Shown here piece by piece: positions 1 through 8,699 of a DNA stretch of 64,000 nt (position 1 is its first letter; each line of letters starts with the position of its first letter). Made by a program: the position numbers and the translations under genes. This DNA comes from Prorocentrum cordatum. Its lineage: Eukaryota; Sar; Dinophyceae; Prorocentrales; Prorocentraceae. The notes under the pieces are model-generated. The model was not told where the DNA came from and did no database searches. It saw only the letters and a program-made list of their open reading frames with translations. Where the stretch lies: NCBI GenBank assembly GCA_963575745.1, contig CAUYUJ010019077.1, positions 63,560 to 127,559 on the forward strand, given 5' to 3'.

Positions 1-65
1 GAGGCAACTACTGGTGGGCCTGTTTTCCACAACCACCACCACCACAAGCTGGAGGGGGAGGGGAT

Positions 66-235
66 CCTCCTCCTCCTCCTCCTCCTCCTCTCCTCCTCCT
101 CCTCCTCCTCCTCCTCCTCCCTCTTCCTCCTCCTCCTCCTCCTCCTCCCTCCTCCTCCTCCTCCTCCTCCCCTCCTCCTCCTCCCCCTCCTCGTCCTCCC
201 CTCCTCGTCCTCCACCTCCTTCCCCCCTCCAGCCT
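66..235. repeat. (TCC)n microsatellite
   Basis: Nearly pure TCC triplets with a few CCC or TCG interruptions. The long Ser/Leu/Pro or Glu/Gly/Arg frames here come only from the repeat. The strand asymmetry (polypyrimidine on plus) could support triplex DNA. Confidence 0.95.
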
Positions 236-1860
236 ATGGTGGTGGTGGTGGAGGAAGATTAAGCCCCATTGGGAGGCTGCCACGCCAGATTGGGCAGCGG
301 ACTGAGCGGGAGCAAGCCGGATTGATCGGGATTAAGCAGGATTAAGTGGGAATAAACTGGATTAAGCCGGATTTCGGACCAGGGCAAGTCAGAATTTGAC
401 CTCCCAGGAGTTGCATCCGAACATGCTGCTGACCTTGTCTCGTTGTCGCCTTTTTGGGGGCCTCCTGGGGGGCCCTCGTCATCACCGCTGGATTCGCCTC
501 GTAATTCTGGTCAGAGCGCACTCCGGGAGCGGTCTGGAGAGTAGCGCTATCGGTACCTGTAGGTCGGGCATGTCCTCCTACAGGCGAATCTTGGACGGGA
601 AAAATATTCAAAGAATGCCCATAAATGATCCAAAATACTCCAATAATTCGTCCATGGACTCTCTGTTTGCGATTTTTGAACTTTCCTCCTGTAGAGGGAC
701 ATGCCCGACTTAACGGTAACTCTTGGCTTCTCCAGGAGGGGCCAGCGGCGCGGCGTCCGTCTGGGGAGCTGCTCGAGGCTTCTAAAAGTTTCTGGCCCGC
801 TCCTGGACTCCAAGGGCCTCCAGGGGCCCTCTGGGGACCTCGGTAGGCATCAAGGGCTTGTCGGATACCTCCGGAGGCAAGGGCGACGAGGTCGACCGGT
901 TCGCCGCAGGTCAAGGGCTCGTGGGCCGTTTCTGGAGCCTCTCGGCACAACCGCTGGACGCGGCTCGGAAAACCAGCCAGAATGGATCCAAGGAAGGGTC
1001 TGTTGGCGGCGCGCACAAGGGAGTAGGGGGGGGGGGGGTTCTTAGAAGCCTTCCCCACTTCCCCTACAATCGAGATTGAGTAGTAGGTCGACCCTGCCGA
1101 GCCAAATCAAGGGTACCCTTGTGTCCTGTGTCTCGCGACCCATGCCCTCTACATTCCTATGGCAACGTGGCCCTCGAAAGGGTCTTGTGTCCTATCGCGT
1201 CTCCTCTCCAATCAATCCCGACTGTACTTCCCCCCCCAATGTGCGCGTGGCTGCGTCTGGGAACCAGCTCTTAACGGTCTCTGGTCGTGGGGTCGGGCGA
1301 AGGGGTCGGCATCCCAAGAAAGCGGGCGGGAAGGCATCGGAGGCTGCTTCTGAAAGGGCTCAGCAGCAGGCGAGGAGGCTCTGAAAAGCCCCCTGTCATC
1401 CCGGACCCCCTGGGGTCATGAAAAATCCTGACGGAAGGTTCTTCTCTGCTCTCGGCCTCCAGGGTCTCTTACCGGGCCTCGGGACTTTCAAAAAATGACT
1501 CTGAATATAAAAAACCGGTCCCGGGGAAGGATTCCAGACCTCTGGGGGTCCACGTCCTGAAAAAATCTTGACGCCGGGGTGCTGGGGTCGCCGAGCCCCT
1601 CTCGGTCCAGGCCCCCTCCGTCGGAGGCTGCCGGAAGGGATCCTGGCCCGAGGTGCCCCCAGCGGTTCGCTCCATGGTGTCGCCTCCGGGGCCTCGTGGG
1701 CCGCGTAGGCGGGCGCTCTGCTGGCCTGGGCCTCCCCGGAAGGGCTTGGGCCACCCTGGGCGCCCGCTCGCCACGGCGGCCTGTGGACGGGGGCCGCGGC
1801 CGCCCACTTCGGGGCGCGATCGCAAGGTTCTCGCAAGAAACCTCCATCACCGCCGGAACA
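236..1860. other. intergenic stretch without a supported gene
   Basis: Several overlapping frames of 60-240 codons exist on both strands, but none has a recognisable domain, homogeneous codon use or a clear start. The stretch holds the palindromic element at 563-709, a run of ten G near 1026-1035, and GC-rich sequence from about 1560 to the next TCC tract. I see nothing else in it. Confidence 0.6.
563..709. repeat. MITE-like palindromic element
   Basis: Inverted arms of 22 bp at 563-584 and 688-709 match at 20 of 22 positions; the core is GTCGGGCATGTCC. They flank an AT-richer spacer of about 103 bp. The layout of terminal inverted repeats and no ORF is that of a small non-autonomous DNA element. 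No clear target-site duplication is visible. Confidence 0.6.
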
Positions 1861-2127
1861 GCCTCCTCCTCCTCCTCCTCCTCCTCCTCCTCCTCCTCCT
1901 CCTCATCCTCCTCATCATCCTCCTCCTCCTCCTCCTCCTCCTCTTCTCCTCATCCTTCCCCTCCTCATGCCTCCTGCCTCCTCCTTCCCCTCTCCTCCTC
2001 CTCCTCCTCATCCTCCTCTTTTTTCCCTTACTCTCCTCTCTGCTCCTCCTCCCCTCCTCCTCCTCCTCCTCCTCCTCCTCCTCCTCCTCCTCCTCCTCCT
2101 CCTCCTCCTCCTCCTCCTCCTCCTCCA
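1861..2127. repeat. (TCC)n microsatellite, two blocks
   Basis: Long TCC runs at about 1861-1952 and 2048-2127 are separated by a degenerate pyrimidine-rich segment containing CTT, CAT and CCC variants. No coding role is supported. Confidence 0.95.
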
Positions 2128-2227
2128 TTCCTTTTCCTTATAAATAACTTTTCCCTGTCGCACCCCGAGGCCTGTTTTTAGGGCGGGCTGGGCGTTTCGC
2201 CTGAGACTTCTCAATATGTATGACTCT

Positions 2228-2745
2228 GAAGCTTAAAAACGGCAACAGTTTCACGAATTGCGGGCGGGTGGTTATCGCACAGTCGTTTCAAAAAGTTGCA
2301 AGGGTTTCACGGATTGAGGGCGTGTGGTTTCCAAAATGTGGCTCACGCCTTAGCGCCGCGCATATTCTTTTTTTGCTTAAGAACAAAAAATCGCAAGAGC
2401 TTCACATATTAAGGGCGGCTCCGCTTCAAAATGTGGCTGTCGCCTTAGCGCCGCGCACGTTCTTATTGAAATGTTGAACAATCTTACGGATTGAAGGCGG
2501 TTCTTTTTCAAAATGAGATTATCGCCTTAGCGCCGCACACCTTCATTTTCAACAGTTGCAGGAGCTTGACGGATTGAGGGCGAGTGGTTTTCACAATGTG
2601 GCTCTCGCCTTAGCGCCGCGCACACTCGTTTTAAAAAATTGTAAGAGCTTCACGGGTTGGGGGCGATTCCTTCTTCAAAATGTGATTATCGCAGTAGCGC
2701 CGCGCACATGAGTTCTCAAAAAACGCAAAAGTTTCACGGGTTCCC
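2228..2745. repeat. degenerate ~85-bp tandem repeat
   Basis: About five to six diverged copies of an 80-92 bp unit. Each carries an AT-rich part with TTCACGGATTGAGGGCG-like text, then AAAATGTGGCT, then the best conserved block CGCCTTAGCGCCGCGCAC. That block recurs near 2346, 2445, 2524, 2608 and, as CGCAGTAGCG, near 2690. The spacing is irregular and the copies carry indels, so this is an old array. Confidence 0.8.
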
Positions 2746-3060
2746 ATGGTCAACGTACCCGAAATGGTGTTTTGCAACGCTAAAGAATCATAAGGGCGCA
2801 ACAGTTATGTTGATCCGTGGTGCTGAAATACAAGATGGCTTTCTGGCAGTATTCCACATCGTCAGGACGCAGCAGTCAGATTGATCCGTGGCGTGGAAAT
2901 CCGAAGAACAATGTTTTGGCATGCTTCAAGGTCTTCAAACGGTTGTCTTCCAACGAGGCAGTTCCCTCAGTGGAAATAAACCCTTGTAGGGGCATATGAA
3001 GAGGAGCTTGGAGGGAGGGCGAATTCCAACATCATTGATGACTCTTGGGTTTACACTGGT
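2746..3060. other. spacer with a short direct repeat
   Basis: TTGATCCGTGG followed by a TGGAAAT/TGAAAT-like stretch occurs twice, near 2812 and 2881, about 69 bp apart. No gene or other signal is seen before the next TCC tract. Confidence 0.5.
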
Positions 3061-3364
3061 CCTCCTCCTCCTGCTTCTCCTCCTCCTTCTCCTCCTCCTC
3101 CTCCTCCCCCATCCTCCTCCTTCTCCTCGTCCGCCTCCTCCTCCTCATCATCCTCCTCCTCCTACTCCTCCTCCACCTCCTCCTCCTCATCCCCCTCCTC
3201 ATCCCCATCTCCTCCTCCTCTCCTCCTCTCCACTCCTCCTCCCCCTCCTCCTCCTCCTCTCCTCTCCTCCTCCTCCTACTCCTCCTCCTCCTCCTCTCCT
3301 CCTCCTCCTCCCCTCCTCCTCCTCCTCCTCCTCCTCCTCCTCCTCCTCCTCCTCCCCCTCCTCG
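3061..3364. repeat. (TCC)n microsatellite overlapping the PPR 3' end
   Basis: TCC-rich tract with TCA, CCC and TAC interruptions. Read on the minus strand it is GGA-rich and gives the PPR protein an acidic poly-Glu tail before a stop at 3199. It either begins an intron or has expanded into the last exon. Confidence 0.9.
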
Positions 3365-4515
3365 TCCCCTTCCCGCCGCCCGTCACCGCCCGACCAGGCC
3401 CTGCGCGACAGCTCGCGCTCCAGCTCCCTCGTGGCGGCGAGCGCCGCCACGGCCCCCGGCAGGCCGTGCAGGTCCAGCAGCAGGGCGCCGTCCGCCTGGC
3501 GGTCGCCGTGCAGCTCCAGGGCGCCGCCGCCGCCGGCGGCCTCGTCGTACACGGCGTGCAACGCCGCGGCCGCGGCGGGGCCCGCCTCACACAGCGCCAG
3601 CAGCACGGCGAGGTACGACACGCGGTCGGGGGCCGGGGCCGCCGGGCGCCCGCGCGCGGGGCGGCCCATCCCTCGGAACAGCGCCAGGGCGCGCTGCCAC
3701 TGCCCGCCCTTCTCCAGGGCGCTCAGCGCCGCGTTGAACGCCTCGAGGGGGGTCGCACCGCAGCGAGCACGGCACGCGTCGAGCAGCGCGAGTCCCTGCT
3801 CCCAGCAGCCCGCGGTCGCGCAGGCCGAGATCGCCGCCAGGTAGGTCACCGGATCGGGGACGACCCAGCGTGCTTGCATGTCGGCGAGCACGGCCGTGCC
3901 GTACTCCCAGGCAGACGCCGACCCGCAAGCACTGATCACTGAGTTGTAGTTTTCGACGTTCGCCTTCAGCCTCTGCCAAGGCATCTCCGCGAGCACGTCC
4001 ACGGCCCGCTGCCACTGCCGCCCGCGCTCGCAGGCAACGGCCGCGGCCGCGAAAGTGGCGCCCGTCGGGCGCAGGCCCCGCAGCGGCAGTGAGCCCGCCA
4101 GCGAGAGAGCTAGGTCCCAGCGCGACCCCGCGCCGCAGGCACCCACCGCCGAATTGCAGGTCACGACGTTGGGGCGGAGCTCCAGCTGCTCCATCTCCGT
4201 GAGCAGGGCGAGCGCGTCCGTCCACCGGTCCTCCCGCTCGCACGCGCCGATGGCCACGTTGAAGGTCACACGGTCTGGCTGCAGGCCCGACCCCCTCAGA
4301 GCGGCCACGAGCTCTGAGGCGCCCGCCTCGCCGCGCTCAGCAGCCCGGCCGGCAGCGTGGATCGTGCTGTTGAACGTCACGAGGTCGGGGGCGACCTCGC
4401 GCCGGCGCATCTCCCGGAAGAGGCGCAGCGCCTGGCGCCAGGCGCTGCCCTGGGAGCAGGAGGCGATGGCCGCGTTGAAGCTGCTGGCGTCGGGGTGCAG
4501 CCGGACGCCCCCCAT
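3199..4515 (-). CDS. PPR-SMR protein, 3' exon
   Basis: Pentatricopeptide-repeat protein. Such proteins bind single-stranded RNA and mostly act in plastid or mitochondrial RNA processing. The exon encodes about ten tandem ~35-residue repeats with the pattern PD-x-V-T-F-N-x-x-I-x-A-C followed by W-x-x-A-L-x-L-x-x-E-M. The last repeats run into DLHGLPGAVAAL, the opening of an SMR domain. Only about 25 of the usual ~80 SMR residues are present before an acidic GGA-encoded tail, so the SMR is truncated or continues in an unseen exon. I start the exon at 4515 because the text upstream (to a Met at 4629) loses the PPR pattern, while 4515 continues the register of the exon ending at 5157. Alternative: a free-standing gene starting at 4629. 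Confidence 0.8.
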   Translation of the reverse strand: MGGVRLHPDASSFNAAIASCSQGSAWRQALRLFREMRRREVAPDLVTFNSTIHAAGRAAERGEAGASELVAALRGSGLQPDRVTFNVAIGACEREDRWTDALALLTEMEQLELRPNVVTCNSAVGACGAGSRWDLALSLAGSLPLRGLRPTGATFAAAAVACERGRQWQRAVDVLAEMPWQRLKANVENYNSVISACGSASAWEYGTAVLADMQARWVVPDPVTYLAAISACATAGCWEQGLALLDACRARCGATPLEAFNAALSALEKGGQWQRALALFRGMGRPARGRPAAPAPDRVSYLAVLLALCEAGPAAAAALHAVYDEAAGGGGALELHGDRQADGALLLDLHGLPGAVAALAATRELERELSRRAWSGGDGRREGDEEGEEEEEEEEEEEEEEGRRRRRGGGGGVGGGGEERRRRRGRRSGEEERRRRWG

Positions 4516-5156
4516 CTCTCGGCGGCGAGCGCGGGGGGGAGGGGGAGCAGGAGAGAAGGCCTCCTCAGAAAGTTCGGAAAGGTTCCCCGGCCTCCTGAGA
4601 AGCTTTGTGTAAGCCATCACCCCGAACACATAGAAAACTTCTCAAGAGGCCGGCGGGCGGGCTTCTGTGAAGCCCCGCCGCCTTCTGAGAGTAGAAGAAG
4701 AGAAAACGGCATCAACATACACTTCGGGCGCTCCGCGCGGACTTCTTGGATCTGCGCTTGATCCCCCCCTCCCTGGCGCGCGGAGCGCGCCAGGGGCGGC
4801 GCCGGAGGCGCCGCTGGGGGTGCCCAGCGCACTCCTTCATAGTATTATCTTCTTCAAGTTATAGTTGTCATTATTGTTACTATCACTAGTAGTATCAGTA
4901 CTGTCATTGGTAGTCGTATTCTTCTCAGTATGAATATTGTTCTTCTTATTAGTATGATAGCTATTATTATCATGTTCCTTCTTGTTAGTAGTATTAGTAT
5001 TCGTATTGATTGTAATAGTATCATGTGTGACCATATGTTGCATTATTCTTATTATTGCTAGTAGTGTCATTGTCCTTATTACTCTTAATATTAATATTCG
5101 ACTCTGAAAGAGGGCCTTCTCCGTCTCACCCTTCCCCCCCTCCCTCGCCGCCGACT
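4516..5156 (-). other. predicted intron of the PPR-SMR gene
   Basis: Removing this segment joins ...LALLDE to MGGVRLHPDASSF... and restores an uninterrupted PPR register. GAGAG stands at both ends (around 5155-5160 and 4516-4520), so the exact cut is ambiguous and no GT-AG pair is evident. It contains two perfect GC hairpins with GGA loops (4772-4794 and 4797-4815) and an AT-rich, triplet-skewed stretch (4845-5100). Confidence 0.55.
4845..5100. repeat. AT-rich degenerate triplet tract
   Basis: About 255 bp made largely of ATT, AGT, TAT and GTA-like triplets, sharply AT-rich against GC-rich surroundings. In one minus frame it reads as Asn/Thr-rich (NTNTNTTN). It lies inside the predicted intron and looks like a decayed trinucleotide array, not coding sequence. 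Confidence 0.6.
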
Positions 5157-6872
5157 CTCGTCCAGAAGCGCCAGGCCCTGGTGCCAGTGCGTCGCGGCGC
5201 ACGCGGCGATGGCCAGGCCGAAGGTGGTGTGACCACAGGGAAACGAACAGCGGCACAAACACCAAACACCCAGAAGCCCGCGGCGGACTTCTCGGATCGG
5301 CGCTGGACCCCCCTCCCCTGGGCGCGCGGAGCGCACCGGGCGCGGCGCCGGAGGCGCCACAAGGGGAGCTCCGGCACCGCTCCGAGAAACCCGCGCGGAC
5401 CTCCGAGGGTTTGGCGCCTCTGGCACTGCTGGTTTCCCCAGATCGGGCTGTGCGCCCCGCCGGCAGCCCTCTTCGCCGGCGAGGAGCTGCTCCCGCAGGA
5501 GCGCCAGGGCCTCCGCGGGGCGCCGCCCCCGCTGGCACGCCGAGAGGGCGGCGTTGCACGCGGTGACGTCGGCGTGGGCCCCGGAGGCCCGCAGGCGCCA
5601 GAAGAGCGCCAGCGCCACATCCCACAGGCGCCTCCTGTGGAGGGAGAGGAGGGGGAGGAGGAGGAGGAGGAGGAGGAGGAGGAGGAGGAGGAGGAGAAGG
5701 CGGAGGAGAAGCAGGAGGCGGGCGAGCGAGGGCAGAGAGCGGAGCATCCACTCCCAGAATACAGCACCCCGACAAGCGAAGCCGTTCAGTAAGCGCTCCC
5801 AAAGGAGGAATCGAACAGGGCAGGCCTGTTCAGGAAACGCCCAGGGCCCCTTCGTAAACGCCGATTGTCGGGGTCGGGGTGCCTCTCCCCCCTGGATCCT
5901 GGTGAGAGCCGCCACCGACGCCGTGCCGTAGCCCACTGGCCGCGACGCAGGCCGCGGGCGGCCCGAAAGAGTCGAGACGGCCGGCTCGCCTCCGTGGGCC
6001 CTCTCGGAGGCCAGTTTCGGGCCCCCCGACCACAGAAAGAGACCTCCTCGGGGTGGAAAGGGCCGGGGCCGAGAGCTCTGGGAGCCCCGCCCCTCGACAA
6101 AATCGAGCCGCCGGCCACGCCCGGGCTCCGAGAGCCTGCGGGTGGTCTCGGCGACGCCCTCGTGGCACAGGCGCTCCAGGAGCCGCAGGGCGGCCGCCCA
6201 CTCGCGGGTCTGCCGGCAGGCCTCGACCGCCGACGCGAAGGAGATGGCATCTGGGCGCAGGCCGTGCTGCTGCATCTCCTCGAAGAGGTCCACGGCCCTG
6301 AGAGGCTGCTGCCCGTCCACGCACGCACCAACGGCCGCGTTGTAAGTTGCGGCGTCTGGATCCAGGGAGCGGTCCCGCAGCGCCCCGAGGATGTGCATCT
6401 CCCTCAGCAGCGACAGAGCCGTGTCCCACCGGCTGGCCTTCTCGCAGGCGCTCACGGCGGCATTGTCAGAGGGCCAGAGCAAGACATGAGCATGAGCGCC
6501 CGGAGGCCCGCGAACGGCTTCTCCGCCGGCACCCCAGACGCCCTCCCCACGCCCGTCGCTGGCGCGCGAAGCGCGCCTGCAGCGGCGCTGGAGGTGCCGC
6601 CCCCGGGGATGCGGGGAGGGCGCCCCGCGCTGGCGGAGAAGCCGCCCACGGACGCCCGACAGGTCACGCTCGTGCCGTCGTCTGGCTCTCGGATTGTACA
6701 GCACCCTGTCGGGGTCAACGTGAGAACGCCGCGCCCGCTCGAACAGCTCGAGCGCCTCCGCCGCGCGGCCCGCGCGCGTCAGGCCGCTCACCGCCTCTGC
6801 GAAGCCACGAAGCTCCGCCGCGCGCCTGCGGAGGCCGCCCAAGCGGGCTCGGAGCAGATGGGGTCGGAGCAT
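5157..6872 (-). CDS. PPR-SMR protein, 5' exons
   Basis: Upstream part of the same PPR gene. I place a start at 6872 (MLRPHLLRARLGG), at the edge of the PPR-like region and just below a purine/pyrimidine tract. Coding segments fitting the PPR register are about 6693-6872 (ending ...VDPDRVLYN), 6461 to about 6145 (AAVSACEKASRWDTALSLL to HEGVAE), about 5637-5442 (LWDVALALFWRL to GAQPD) and 5231-5157 (HTTFGLAIAAC to ALLDE). The intervening text breaks the pattern although one frame stays open through it. Half a repeat seems to be missing between the second and third segments, so a small exon may be unrecognised or lost. RNA-binding organellar function is inferred from the family. Confidence 0.65.
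5232..5441 (-). other. predicted introner-like intron
   Basis: Excision joins GAQPD to HTTFG and gives a canonical PPR helix (PD-x-x-T-F). The intron holds paired hairpins with GGA loops at 5321-5337 and 5344-5358. Its text ACTTCTCGGATCGGCGCTGG resembles 4741-4761 in the neighbouring intron. Ends are non-canonical. Confidence 0.55.
5637..6145 (-). other. probable intron with GGA tract
   Basis: No PPR motif is visible. A (GGA)n run lies at about 5643-5705 on the plus strand, next to the downstream exon, making a pyrimidine-rich tract in the sense strand. The boundaries are approximate. Confidence 0.4.
6462..6692 (-). other. predicted introner-like intron with ACAAT repeats
   Basis: ACAAT stands at both junctions (around 6462-6466 and 6693-6697). 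Keeping one copy gives VLYN-AAVSACEK in perfect PPR register. Hairpins with GAA and GGA loops lie at 6561-6577 and 6582-6600, as in the two introns downstream. Terminal direct repeats are a known hallmark of introner insertion. Confidence 0.6.
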
Positions 6873-6904
6873 CGGACCGCATCCCGAGGTCCCCAGAGGG
6901 ACGA

Positions 6905-7180
6905 GGAGGAGATGGAGGAGAAGGAGGAGTACACGATGAGGAGGAGGAGGAGGAGGAGGAGGAGGAGGAGGAGGAGGAGGAGGAGGAGGAGGAGGAGGAG
7001 GAGGAGGAGGGGGAGGGGGAGGGAGGGGAGGGGAGGGGGGAGGAGGAGGAGGGGAGAGGAGGAGGAGGAGGAGGAGGAGGGAGGAGGAGGAGGATGAGGA
7101 GGAGGAGGAGGAGGAGGAGGGGGGGGAGGAGGCGGAGGAGGAGGCGAGGAAAAGGAGGAAAGAGGAGGAGACGGTGTGGA
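6905..7180. repeat. (AGG)n microsatellite
   Basis: GGA/AGG tract with G-run interruptions, directly upstream of the PPR start. It is pyrimidine-rich on the gene's sense strand. No promoter motif can be named. Confidence 0.9.
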
Positions 7181-8352
7181 GGCCTCCTGCCGAAGAGAGG
7201 TCCCGTGCGGGGACCTCCAGGGGCCCCATGGCCCCTGCAGGTGCCCAGGGGCCCACCATACAGTGGAGGCCAATCCATGGGGAACCTTCCACAAGAATCC
7301 CACCCCCGAGACCCCAGGACGTCCATTGTTTTTGCTGGTGAGTGTTGCCAGCCTCGTTCTGAGGCTGCGGCCCCCTTTTCCTCCCCCATCTCTGGTTAAT
7401 TCAAGCTTCGCGCGGCCCGCTTAGCTTCGACCGGAAGCGGTGCGCTCTCGACCCGCGAAGCAAAAAAAGTTGTTGCTGGCGTGGGAACGTCACGCTCTCC
7501 ATAGCAAGGCCATCGAAGCCCACGAAGCCCAGGGCACCCCGGAGGCAGGCGGGGTGCCTCTTGGCAGGGGCCCCGCACTGCAATGCCCCCTCTCTGCTCC
7601 TGCCCCCTTTGGGCGGCCTGCAGCCTGGCCACGGGTCGCGGCGGCGTCGGTGCTCTGCTCCTCGGCCAGGCGTTCCCCGTCGCGCACAGGCCTCGCGGCG
7701 CCGCGCCCTGCGGGATCGACAGCTCCGACTCTGGCCCAGGCGCGCGTCTGGAGAGGCGGCCGACCTGCCGGCGCATGCCACCCCGGGGCCCCTGCAGCGC
7801 GACACGCCATCCTGGAGAGCTCGGCCATCCTGAGCCTCCTTCTGCCCTCCGTCGGACCCTCAGAGCCTCGGGGACGGAGGACCGAGGTCATGGACGTTTC
7901 GGCCTTCGGGTCCCTTTCGGACCGCTCCGCAAAAGAGGCACCCTGCAGTCGTCGGTACAAGGGCGTGCGGCGCTGACGGCGAATCGTTCCCCCGAGCTCT
8001 GCACAAGGAGGATCAGCCAGCATCGAGTCGGAAAATCGAATGGACTCTGATCGTGCGTCGAATCGGACCGCATCGGCACGGAGTCGAAATCGAATCGGAT
8101 CGGCTGCACAAGGGTGCACAACAACGCCATGCAAGCTTCGGGTCGCGTCGGATCGGCGGGAAATCGAAGTAAAATCGGATCGGGCCGGCCAGCATCCACA
8201 TCGAATCGGATGGGTCGGACCGACATGGGCCCTGTGGAAGGCCGACCTGTCCGGACGGAATGCAAACCCGACACGCCTCGTTTCAACCTCCACGGGCCTC
8301 TGGGGTCGGCGGGGAGGCACCCCAGCGCCTCAAGAGTCACCCAGCAGCCCCC
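7181..8352. other. spacer with degenerate ATCGG-type repeats
   Basis: No supported gene; the longest frame (minus, up to 276 codons) has no recognisable motif. From about 8028 to 8225 the text is a worn short repeat of AATCGGATCGG-like words, for example at 8057, 8089 and 8200. Confidence 0.5.
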
Positions 8353-8466
8353 TGCTCCTCCTCCTCCTCCTCCTCCTCCTCCTCCTCATCCTCCTCCTCA
8401 TCCTCATCCTAATCCTGATCCTCCTCCTCCTCCTCCTCCTCCTCCTCCTCCTCCTCCTCCTCCTCC
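8353..8466. repeat. (TCC)n microsatellite
   Basis: TCC tract with ATCC interruptions in its middle. It marks the last TCC block before the satellite region. Confidence 0.95.
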
Positions 8467-8699
8467 AGAGGTGTCAAATGTGACGACGTGGACAGTTCTC
8501 GAGGGGTCACCACGCAAAGGGCTTCGCTGGCGCGGTGGCGGACGACGGGAAGCGCCCCCAGCATAGGCCCCATCTTATGGTGCCCAGGCCGCATCAGGCA
8601 ACTCGCTGGCGGATGACGGGAAACGCGCTTAGACTCGAAGAACCGCACGGTGGACATCGATTACGGACCCGGGGGGAAATATAATTTGTCTACATATGT
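8467..8699. other. spacer with a short duplicated word
   Basis: No gene is supported. The word TGGCGGA-GACGGGAA(A/G)CGC occurs twice (about 8535 and 8607). A short TATATATATG run at 8700 opens the satellite region. Confidence 0.4.

Noticed and set aside
1396-1850. Minus-strand frame with FFQDVDPQRSGILPRDRFF, reminiscent of an EF-hand loop
   Set aside because: The Gly and acidic positions are out of register for an EF-hand, and no second hand or other domain is present.
3045-3737. Plus-strand frames opposite the PPR exon
   Set aside because: They are shadow frames of the GC-rich PPR coding sequence and the TCC tract.
7490-8320. 276-codon minus frame
   Set aside because: No domain is visible, and much of it comes from ATCGG-type short repeats.
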